A stretch of DNA of 64,000 nucleotides from the NCBI RefSeq assembly GCF_938030145.1, contig NZ_CALHGM010000033.1, positions 1-64,000 on the forward strand, in the 5' to 3' direction. Under the pieces are notes generated by a model. That model was not told where the DNA came from, did not search any database, and worked only from the letters and a program-made list of their open reading frames with translations. This stretch comes from an uncultured Campylobacter sp. Lineage in GTDB: Bacteria; Campylobacterota; Campylobacteria; Campylobacterales; Campylobacteraceae. Position numbers and translations under genes: made by a program. Each line of letters begins with the position of its first letter. Position 1 is the first letter of the stretch. This document shows, in pieces, positions 57,827 through 64,000 of the stretch.

Positions 57827-58240
57827 TTAATACGCCTTTACGAGCCGTAAATTTTTTAGGTATATGACGCCGTCAAAAACGCCGCCTCCATTCGGCGCAG
57901 GCCAAGAAATGGCAATTCTTTTCGGCTCCTCGTCGTATTTGGGCTCGCAATAATTCTTTGAGCAGTCTATTTTAAATACCTCTTTATCGTTGCTATCGAA
58001 ATCCGTCTGAGTAGAATCTTTAGGAATTTCCAGCGTGTGGATTATACGATACGGCTCGCCCTCTTTTGTGCGGGCGGACATTATTTTTATTAGCGTGTCT
58101 GTGCTGCCGTCCGAGGTCCTATAGACCCCGTCTTGCCCCAAGCCCGCCAGCTCGAATTTTTTCTCCTTGCTATAAAACGCCGAGATTATGGAGCAGCCGC
58201 TTAAAAGCAAAGCTGCCGCAAATAACGCAAACGCTCTCAT
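57827..58240 (-). CDS. Small lipoprotein of unknown function
   Basis: 137 residues. A lipobox LLLSGCS puts the lipidated Cys at about residue 16. The mature part is beta-rich (LIKIMSARTKEGEPYRIIHTLEIP, KVFKIDCSKNYCEP, GVFDGVIYLKNLRLVKAY) with a Cys pair C-x4-C. Family unknown; an outer- or inner-membrane-anchored lipoprotein. ATG preceded by AAGGAGGAAAG. It lies 24 nt downstream of the PFL-family gene on the same strand. Confidence 0.7.
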   Translation of the reverse strand: MRAFALFAAALLLSGCSIISAFYSKEKKFELAGLGQDGVYRTSDGSTDTLIKIMSARTKEGEPYRIIHTLEIPKDSTQTDFDSNDKEVFKIDCSKNYCEPKYDEEPKRIAISWPAPNGGGVFDGVIYLKNLRLVKAY

Positions 58241-58264
58241 CTTTCCTCCTTAAGTCGGTTAAAT

Positions 58265-59602
58265 TTAGTTCTTAAAACTATGAATAGGCGCGGGTATTTG
58301 GCCGCCGCGGGCGATGAAGTTGGCGGACGAGTTTTTATTTACGCTCATCACGGGCGCGCTGCCCAGAAGCCCGCCAAACTCCAGCGTGTCACCCTCTTTG
58401 CCTTTTGGGATGATGCGCACGGCGGTCGTTTTTTGATTTATCACGCCGATCGCGGCCTCGTCGGCTATGATCGCGGCGATCGTCTGCTCGGGCGTATCCT
58501 GCGGGATCGCGATCATATCGAGCCCCACCGAGCAGATCGCAGTCATCGCTTCGAGCTTTTCTAAGCTTAGCGATCCTGCGCGCACCGCGGCGATCATGCC
58601 CTCGTCTTCGGAGACGGGGATGAACGCGCCGCTAAGCCCGCCTACTTGGTTGCACGCCATTACTCCGCCCTTTTTGACCGCATCGTTTAGCAGCGCCAAA
58701 GCCGCAGTAGTGCCGTGCGTGCCGACGCGCTCCAGCCCCATCTCCTCAAGCACGCGCGCGACCGAATCGCCCACCGCAGGGGTCGGAGCTAGCGAGAGAT
58801 CTACGATGCCAAATTTCACGCCCAGTCGCTCGGACGCCATTTGTCCGACGAGCTGTCCGATGCGAGTGATCTTAAACGCAGTCTTTTTCACGGTCTCGGC
58901 GACCACGTCGAAGCTCGCTCCGCGCACCTTCTCAAGCGCGCGCTTAACGACGCCCGGACCGCTGACGCCCACATTTATGACGACTTCGGCCTCGCCCACG
59001 CCGTGAAATGCGCCCGCCATAAAGGGATTATCCTCGACGGCGTTGGCAAATACGACGAGTTTGGCGGCACCAAGATCGGAAAGCCGCGCGGTTTCTTTTA
59101 TCACGCGCCCCATGTCGGCGACCGCGCTCATATTTATGCCCGTCTTGGTCGAGCCGATATTTACCGACGAGCAGACCTTTTGCGTCGCGGCGAGCGCGGC
59201 GGGGATGGAGTCGATTAAAATTTTATCGCCCTTTGCGTAGCCCTTTTGCACTAGCGCCGAAAAGCCGCCGATAAAGTCGATGCCGACCTTTTGCGCCGCC
59301 TCGTCCATCGCTTTAGCAAGCGGCACGTAGTCTGCGGCATCCGTCGCCGCGCCGATGATGGCGATAGGCGTTACGCAGACGCGTTTATTTACGATCGGGA
59401 TACCGAGCTCTGCTGAAATTTCATTACCGACCTTTACCAGATCGCGCGCCTTGTCGGTGATTTTTGCGTAAATTTTCTCCGCGGCTTTGCCCATATCGGG
59501 ATCGATACAGTCGAGCAGGCTGATGCCCATCGTGATCGTGCGGATGTCGAAATTTTGCTCCTCGATCATCGCGATCGTTTCGGTTACGTTTTTGATGTCC
59601 AT
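58265..59602 (-). CDS. PFL family protein (UPF0210)
   Basis: 445 residues. Conserved stretches: MDIKNVTETIAMIEEQNFDIRTITMGISLLDCI, VNKRVCVTPIAIIGAA, GVSGPGVVKRALEKVRG, FGIVDLSLAPTPAVGDSVARVLEEMGLERVGTHGTTAALALLNDAVKKGG, NQVGGLSGAFIPVSEDEGMI and NFIARGGQIPAPIHSFKN. The family is full length and related to glycyl-radical/phosphofructolyase-fold proteins of unknown reaction. It is nearly always paired with a small ACT protein, as here (9 nt apart). Confidence 0.85.
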   Translation of the reverse strand: MDIKNVTETIAMIEEQNFDIRTITMGISLLDCIDPDMGKAAEKIYAKITDKARDLVKVGNEISAELGIPIVNKRVCVTPIAIIGAATDAADYVPLAKAMDEAAQKVGIDFIGGFSALVQKGYAKGDKILIDSIPAALAATQKVCSSVNIGSTKTGINMSAVADMGRVIKETARLSDLGAAKLVVFANAVEDNPFMAGAFHGVGEAEVVINVGVSGPGVVKRALEKVRGASFDVVAETVKKTAFKITRIGQLVGQMASERLGVKFGIVDLSLAPTPAVGDSVARVLEEMGLERVGTHGTTAALALLNDAVKKGGVMACNQVGGLSGAFIPVSEDEGMIAAVRAGSLSLEKLEAMTAICSVGLDMIAIPQDTPEQTIAAIIADEAAIGVINQKTTAVRIIPKGKEGDTLEFGGLLGSAPVMSVNKNSSANFIARGGQIPAPIHSFKN

Positions 59603-59611
59603 ATCGGGGCC

Positions 59612-59878
59612 TTAGATGTTGTGCATGGCGTCAAAGATCGCCGAGCTTTGGATGTTGATTTTAACTTTTAGCTTTTCGCCTAGCTCGTTTAGCTCCCCCT
59701 TTAGAGCCGTGAAGTCCTGCTTTTCCTCGCTGGAAACCACTGCCATCATCGTAAAAAACTCGTCCAAAACCGTCTGGCTGATGTCGTCTATGTTTAGCCC
59801 AAGCTGCGCGAGCTTAGCCGAAACGCCCGCCACAATGCCAACTTTGTCCTTGCCGATCACCGTTACGATCGCTTTCAT
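59612..59878 (-). CDS. ACT domain protein (UPF0237)
   Basis: 88 residues, one ACT domain: KAIVTVIGKDKVGIVAGVSAKLAQLGLNIDDISQTVLDEFFTMMAVV. Residues G-K-D-K-V-G-I-V and N-I-D-D-I-S-Q form the small-ligand edge. It is a regulatory partner of the PFL protein encoded just downstream. ATG with AAGGAGTAAG upstream. Confidence 0.9.
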   Translation of the reverse strand: MKAIVTVIGKDKVGIVAGVSAKLAQLGLNIDDISQTVLDEFFTMMAVVSSEEKQDFTALKGELNELGEKLKVKINIQSSAIFDAMHNI

Positions 59879-59932
59879 TCTTACTCCTTTTTAAAATTTA
59901 GTGCTTTTGAGCGTGGAAGCCTTTTAAAATGA

Positions 59933-60430
59933 CTAAGCTTTGCCGCCGTTTGAAATTATCAGCGCAAACACGATTGCGACCAAAGCGTAAAATATTACCG
60001 CGAGCCATATCGCCCATCTATTCACGCCGCCGCCCCGCCTTAGAGCTTCGTCGTCCTGTTTATCCAGCAATGAAACAAAACTATCGCAAACGCAATATTC
60101 CGCCATAGCCGCACTAGTAACGCTGACTGCGATCCCTACGGCACTATCGTGTCCATCTAAAAACGGAATAAAGCAGCTAGCCACCATAACGGCAAATAGG
60201 GCTGCGGCAATTTTATACTCCTTGCGGTACAGAAAAAAGAACAGCGTGCCGAAAAAGGCCCACCAACTCCACGTGCTTACGTAATTTAACTCACGCTGCT
60301 TGCCCGCAGCGAAAAATTTCTCGCAGGCGCGTGCGTAAATTTCAACCTTGCTAGGGGTTTGCAAGAAAATTTCCAGCTTCTGTCGAAGCAACTTGCCGTC
60401 AGATAAAATTTCTCTAGCGTAATCCGTCAT
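59933..60430 (-). CDS. DUF2628 family membrane protein
   Basis: 165 residues. The cytoplasmic N-terminus includes YARACEKFFAAGKQRELNYVSTWSWWAFFGTLFFFLYRKEY, the DUF2628 pattern of an aromatic W-x-x-F-F-G segment before the first membrane helix. Three to four membrane segments follow. Function unknown. It lies 10 nt after trpS, probably co-transcribed. Confidence 0.75.
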   Translation of the reverse strand: MTDYAREILSDGKLLRQKLEIFLQTPSKVEIYARACEKFFAAGKQRELNYVSTWSWWAFFGTLFFFLYRKEYKIAAALFAVMVASCFIPFLDGHDSAVGIAVSVTSAAMAEYCVCDSFVSLLDKQDDEALRRGGGVNRWAIWLAVIFYALVAIVFALIISNGGKA

Positions 60431-60440
60431 CTCACCCTCC

Positions 60441-61412
60441 TTAACGATAAATCCCCACGGCGGCGCGAACCTTTTGCATCAATGAAGCAGCCGTCGCAGC
60501 CGCTCTTTGCGCGCCCTGTCTTAGCATCTCATCCAAAATTTCGCGGTGACTTTGATAGTATTCGAATTTATCTCGCGCGTCTTTGAAATAGCCCTGCACT
60601 AGCTTGTTTAGATACGCCTTGAAGTGCCCGTGCCCCTCGCCTCCGCGCTCGTAGCGAGCCTGTAGCGCCGCCTGCTCCGCTTCGCTTAAAAATAGCTTCG
60701 CGATATTATAGACATTGCATCCGCGCCACTGCTTAGGCGCCTCTAGCGGCTCGGAGGTCGTTACGATACTTGAAATTTGCTTCTTTAGCGTCGCGGCATC
60801 TGCAAAAATATCGATCGTATTGCCGTAGCTCTTACTCATCTTGGCACCGTCTGTGCCCGGCACGATCGCCACTTCATCATTTACGCGCGCTTGCGGAATA
60901 GTTAAAATTTCGCCGTGGGCGTTGTTAAATTTAAGCGCGATGTCGCGGGCGATCTCGACGTGCTGGATCTGATCCTTGCCCACAGGCACGACCTCCGCGC
61001 TGTATAGCAAGATGTCTGCCGCCATCAGAACGGGGTAGCTGAATAGATCGTGCTTGCTCTCAAAGCCCTTGGCGATCTTATCTTTGTATGCGTGCGCTCG
61101 CTCGAGTAGCCCCATCGGCGTATATCCGCTTAAAATCCAGTAAAGCTCCAGCACCTCTTTTACGTCGCTTTGCACCCAAAACACCGTCTTTTTCGGATCG
61201 ATCCCCAGCGACAAAAACGCCGCGGCGGCCTCGTAGGTGGAGTTTTTTAGCTTTGCGCCGTCGCTTACGGACGTGAGCGCATGGTAGTTTGCGATAAACA
61301 TAAACATCTGCTCGCCCGCGTTTTGCGCATCCACCATCTGCTTGATACTCGCGAAGTAGTTGCCCAAATGCAGCTTGCCGCTGGGCTGAAGACCCGTTAA
61401 AATTCTCATCAT
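60441..61412 (-). CDS. trpS: Tryptophanyl-tRNA synthetase
   Basis: 323 residues, class I synthetase charging tRNA-Trp. The HIGH-type motif is PSGKLHLGNYFASI and the KMSKS motif is GAKMSKSYGN; VFWVQSDVKEVLELYWILS and DQIQHVEIARDIALKFN are further family blocks. The start could be the first or second of two adjacent ATG codons. From memory, der-aroK-trpS is the C. jejuni order, matching here. Confidence 0.95.
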   Translation of the reverse strand: MMRILTGLQPSGKLHLGNYFASIKQMVDAQNAGEQMFMFIANYHALTSVSDGAKLKNSTYEAAAAFLSLGIDPKKTVFWVQSDVKEVLELYWILSGYTPMGLLERAHAYKDKIAKGFESKHDLFSYPVLMAADILLYSAEVVPVGKDQIQHVEIARDIALKFNNAHGEILTIPQARVNDEVAIVPGTDGAKMSKSYGNTIDIFADAATLKKQISSIVTTSEPLEAPKQWRGCNVYNIAKLFLSEAEQAALQARYERGGEGHGHFKAYLNKLVQGYFKDARDKFEYYQSHREILDEMLRQGAQRAAATAASLMQKVRAAVGIYR

Positions 61413-61419
61413 TGCTCCT

Positions 61420-61857
61420 TTAAATCAAAATCAAATCGCCGTCTACGAAGCCCGCAGCAACGTGCTTGCACTTAAAAATTTTTGCATCTGGCATCTGCTC
61501 TCGCAGCTCGCGTAAAGCCTGCACGAGCATTTTTAAAACCTGCCGCCACGAAAGCTCGCTTAAAAAATCAAGCTGCAAGCGCGAGCTTTGTGGATAAAAC
61601 TCATCCTCGTCCTCGCACGCCCAGTCGTCGTCATCCGCGTCATAACTGCTCGATCCGGCCAGCTGTAGCGCGTAAGGCTCGTAAAGATCGAAGTGCCACG
61701 CGATTACGCGCTTTGGAATTTGCTCGCGCTCTAAGCCCTCTAGTAGCTCGCGCAGCTTTTGCTTTAGCGCCTCTTTCTTTTCAAGCTTATCGCCTTTGCT
61801 CTCTTTACCGTGCGGCTTGGAATTTTTGCCGCCGCCCGGGCACTTTTGTTTAGACAT
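61420..61857 (-). CDS. Downstream domain of the aroK ORF, possibly made separately
   Basis: 146 residues from the in-frame ATG complementary to 61855-61857, preceded by AAAAGGAAAAAAG. N-terminus Lys-rich (CPGGGKNSKPHGKESKGDKLEKKEALKQKL), middle KRVIAWHFDLYEPYALQLAGSSSYDADDDDWACEDEDEFYPQ, C-terminus SWRQVLKMLVQALRELREQMPDAKIFKCKHVAAGFVDGDLILI. No family is recognised. Its own ribosome site suggests it was, or still is, an independent gene whose upstream neighbour lost its stop codon. Confidence 0.5.
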   Translation of the reverse strand: MSKQKCPGGGKNSKPHGKESKGDKLEKKEALKQKLRELLEGLEREQIPKRVIAWHFDLYEPYALQLAGSSSYDADDDDWACEDEDEFYPQSSRLQLDFLSELSWRQVLKMLVQALRELREQMPDAKIFKCKHVAAGFVDGDLILI

Positions 61858-62391
61858 CTTTTTTCCTTTTAAATTTAGCCCGTCGCAGGCGGAGCAAATT
61901 TCTTTTACGATCTTTTTTACGCTTTTATTTTCCACGTCGATTACTATGTCGGCCTTTTTTTCATAAGCCCCGTCTCTTTGAGCGTGCAGCGCCGCGGCCT
62001 TTTGCAGATCGGCTAGCAGCGGGCGCTTGGCAAATTTTTTCTCCGCGTTTTCGCTGTTTTTTAAGCGATCAATAATCCCTTCAAAGCTTGATTTTAGATA
62101 CACGACGGTGCCGATTTTGTTTAAATTTTTCACGGCGTAAAAGCCGCCGCCGGTGGAGATCACGGCGCAGCGGACGGACTTTTCTAAAAATTTTGCAAGG
62201 CTCGCTTCCATCTTTCTAAAGCTCTGCTCGCCCTGCTCTTTAAAAATTTGCCCGATCTTTTTATTGGCGTAGCTTTCAATCATATCGTCGCAATCAAGCG
62301 CAAACATCCCGCTTTGCGCAGCCAGCGCCCGCGCTACCGTGCCCTTGCCGACCCCCATAAAGCCGATAAGCACGATGTTACCGCTCTTCAT
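61420..62391 (-). CDS. aroK: Shikimate kinase fused to a 146-residue protein
   Basis: 323 residues. Residues 1-175 are AroK: Walker A GFMGVGKGTVARALA, LDCDDMIE, GEQSFRKMEASLAKFL, VISTGGGFYAV and a lid KRPLL. It phosphorylates shikimate in the chorismate pathway. The frame runs through GLNLKGKK (encoded by AAATTTAAAAGGAAAAAAG, a spacer plus Shine-Dalgarno) into MSKQKCPGGGKNS and a Lys/Glu-rich then acidic domain (residues 179-323) that I do not recognise. The start overlaps der by 14 nt. Confidence 0.85.
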   Translation of the reverse strand: MKSGNIVLIGFMGVGKGTVARALAAQSGMFALDCDDMIESYANKKIGQIFKEQGEQSFRKMEASLAKFLEKSVRCAVISTGGGFYAVKNLNKIGTVVYLKSSFEGIIDRLKNSENAEKKFAKRPLLADLQKAAALHAQRDGAYEKKADIVIDVENKSVKKIVKEICSACDGLNLKGKKMSKQKCPGGGKNSKPHGKESKGDKLEKKEALKQKLRELLEGLEREQIPKRVIAWHFDLYEPYALQLAGSSSYDADDDDWACEDEDEFYPQSSRLQLDFLSELSWRQVLKMLVQALRELREQMPDAKIFKCKHVAAGFVDGDLILI

Positions 62392-63763
62392 CGCCCTCCC
62401 CTTTTTTGCGCGGCAGCAGCACTAGCGGACTTCCCGAAAGAGCAAAGCTCGCGCGCAGCCTGTTCATCAAATAGCGCTTGTAGCTAAAATGTAGCGCTTG
62501 CGGGCGGTTCATTACAAGAGCGATCTTCGGCGGCGCAAAGCCGATCTGCGCGGCGTAGTAAATTTTAACCGATTTGCCCCGCTCGCGAGGTATCGGATGC
62601 GCCTTTATCGCGGCTTCTACCGCTTCATTGATCCTTGCGGTGCCGAGCTTGCGCGTGAAATTTGAATAAACCTCCAAAATGAGCGGGTAAATTTTATGTA
62701 TCCGCTTCTTGTCCGTCGCGCTGACGCTGATGATCGGCGCGTAGGAAAGAAATTTAAACCTATCGCGCAGATCGCGGCAAAACTCGTCGTAATCGCGCTC
62801 GCAAAGATCCCATTTGTTTAAAATTATGATGAGCCCGAGTTCAAATTTAGCCGCAAGCCCCGCTATACGCTCGTCCAGCTCGTTTAGCGGCTCGCTTGCG
62901 TCAAGCACCAAAAGCGCGATGTCGGAGTTTTGCAGGATTTTTTCGGTACGATTTAGCGCGAAACGCTCGATGCCTTCGATCTTACCGCGACGGCGAATGC
63001 CAGCTGTGTCGATAAACTCAAGCGTACGCCCCCCAAATTCCGTGCTTTCGTTCACCGGATCGATCGTCGTGCCCGCATAATCGCTCACGACTGAGCGCTG
63101 CGAACCCACAAGCGCGTTTAGAAGGCTTGATTTACCGACGTTCACCCGCCCGATGATACCCACGCCGATGGTTTTACTGGCGTAAAATTCCTCGTCGCGC
63201 CCCTCTTTCGGCTCGCCCTCGTCGTTAAAGCCCTCTATAAAATCATCAAAAATTTCATCCTCGTCCTGCTGCGCGGGCGCAGGGTCCAAGAAGCCATATA
63301 TCCACTCTTTCAGCTCATCGATGCCGCTGTTGTGCGAGACGGAGATCGGGAAAAATTTAACGCCGAATTCGTTAAACTCCCAGCTGCGCTCCTCGTCGCG
63401 CTTGCCGTCGATCTTATTGACCGCCAAAGCGATGGGCTTGCCAAGCCTCTGCAGCGAGAAAAATATCCGCCGCTCATCATCACTCGGAAGCAGCTTGCCG
63501 TCCGTCATAAAGATTATCAAATCCGCGCCCTTGACCTCGCTTAGCGTCTTAGCCTGCACGCGCGCAAACAGCTCGGAGGCGTCGTCCAAGCCGCCCGAAT
63601 CGATCACGCGCACGCGGCGATCGAAAATTTCCGCTTCGGCTCTATTGGTATCGCGCGTCGTGCCCGCAACATCGCTCGTGATGGCGATGCGAGCGCCCGC
63701 TAGGCGGTTAAAAAGGCTCGACTTGCCGACGTTGGGGCGTCCGATGATGATCAAACTTTTCAC
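62378..63763 (-). CDS. der: GTPase Der (EngA)
   Basis: 461 residues from GTG complementary to 63761-63763 (VKSLIIIGRPNVGKSS, AAGGAC upstream); an upstream reading adds 28 residues with no similarity. Two G domains: GRPNVGKSSLFNRLAG, DTGG-type IDSGGLDD, NKID and GRVNVGKSSLLNAL, DTAGI, NKWD. C-terminal KH-like domain ending IYYAAQIGFAPPKIALVMNRPQALHFSYKRYLMNRLRASF. An essential 50S subunit assembly factor. It starts the der-aroK-trpS-DUF2628 operon. Confidence 0.95.
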   Translation of the reverse strand: MKSLIIIGRPNVGKSSLFNRLAGARIAITSDVAGTTRDTNRAEAEIFDRRVRVIDSGGLDDASELFARVQAKTLSEVKGADLIIFMTDGKLLPSDDERRIFFSLQRLGKPIALAVNKIDGKRDEERSWEFNEFGVKFFPISVSHNSGIDELKEWIYGFLDPAPAQQDEDEIFDDFIEGFNDEGEPKEGRDEEFYASKTIGVGIIGRVNVGKSSLLNALVGSQRSVVSDYAGTTIDPVNESTEFGGRTLEFIDTAGIRRRGKIEGIERFALNRTEKILQNSDIALLVLDASEPLNELDERIAGLAAKFELGLIIILNKWDLCERDYDEFCRDLRDRFKFLSYAPIISVSATDKKRIHKIYPLILEVYSNFTRKLGTARINEAVEAAIKAHPIPRERGKSVKIYYAAQIGFAPPKIALVMNRPQALHFSYKRYLMNRLRASFALSGSPLVLLPRKKGEGDEER

Positions 63764-64000
63764 GTTCGTCCTTGTAGTTTTTGGCGCGATTATAACCAAA
63801 AATAGATTAAAGCCAAATTCTACGCGCTCGCTCGCGGAGCTAAGCGGCAAAATTTTATAAAATTTAGGCGCTAAATTTAGCGAAATTTTATCGCGACACT
63901 AGCGGAACGCCGCCTAGATAAAAGGCCTTAAGGCGCACGATCCGTCGCCGCGGATGACGCAAAACTGGAGCTACGCGTAAATTTATAAAATTTTAAAACT

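Noticed and set aside
1..64000. CRISPR array or cas genes
   Set aside because: No run of identical direct repeats with regular unique spacers; the AAATTT series has 15-nt units without spacers and no cas-like genes are present.
1..64000. Insertion sequences or phage integrases
   Set aside because: No transposase or integrase domain was recognised, even next to the AT-rich helicase and the immunity array, despite the tRNA cluster at 4493-4792 being a typical integration site.

Overview
This window looks like chromosome of a higher-GC oral Campylobacter (C. gracilis / C. rectus / C. showae type; this is an inference). The reasons are housekeeping blocks in Campylobacter order (dapD, mrp, ispDF, an HP1021-like regulator, a sulfate adenylyltransferase homologue and pgpA; also der-aroK-trpS), typical AAGGA ribosome sites and TATAAT -10 boxes without clear -35 boxes. 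Nearly every spacer is studded with the word AAATTT/AAAATTTT.

Layout. 1-4413: an AT-rich, all-minus array of small immunity-type genes (colicin-immunity-like, MafI-like, SMI1/KNR4, an Imm41-like pair, a membrane-anchored pair) with internal duplications and no toxin in view. 4493-4792: tRNA-Lys, tRNA-Asp, tRNA-Val. 4921-7657: lytic transglycosylase, kdsA with a large insertion, and a frameshifted PH-domain gene behind a G9-TATAAT promoter. 7904-7980: an odd tRNA-Glu(CUC). 8036-12155: a nickel/cobalt ECF-type transporter operon (nikK-nikM-nikL-nikQ-nikO order). 12296-18336: serS, a repeat ORF, a nadD-rsfS fusion, an SNF-family transporter, a candidate structured RNA and a LysE-type exporter. 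18880-22310: sodB, a decayed SMR transporter, ribH, nusB with a 200-residue basic tail, pyrF. 22395-26098: an AT-rich island with a 927-residue SF1 helicase carrying a HEPN-like R-x4-H motif, then degenerate DNA. 26099-35606: a DUF3108 protein, a pentapeptide/membrane protein and the thiS-thiF-thiG-thiH-thiE set, interrupted by an opposite-strand Sel1-repeat gene. 35599-42401: ABC-F ATPase, CDF transporter, small secreted proteins, dapD, an AT-rich orphan. 43360-51245: thiC-mrp facing ispDF, regulator, sulfate adenylyltransferase homologue, pgpA. 51790-63763: hydrolase, a three-gene envelope operon divergent from uvrB, small proteins, the PFL/ACT pair, trpS, aroK fusion, der.

The most unusual theme is expansion of low-complexity, AAATTT-bearing DNA. 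It occurs as in-frame inserts or tails in conserved enzymes (KdsA, NadD, ThiE, IspD, NusB, the sulfate adenylyltransferase homologue), as long spacers, and as three stop-free ORFs that exactly bridge operon gaps (serS-nadD, nikK-nikM, thiH-thiE). In the clearest case the unit is a strict 15-nt period encoding pentapeptide-like repeats, and the same 15-nt unit is seen inside the N-terminal domain of the 338-residue membrane protein at 26985-28001. Two further genes (nadD-rsfS, aroK-orf) are joined by translation through what looks like the former Shine-Dalgarno spacer.
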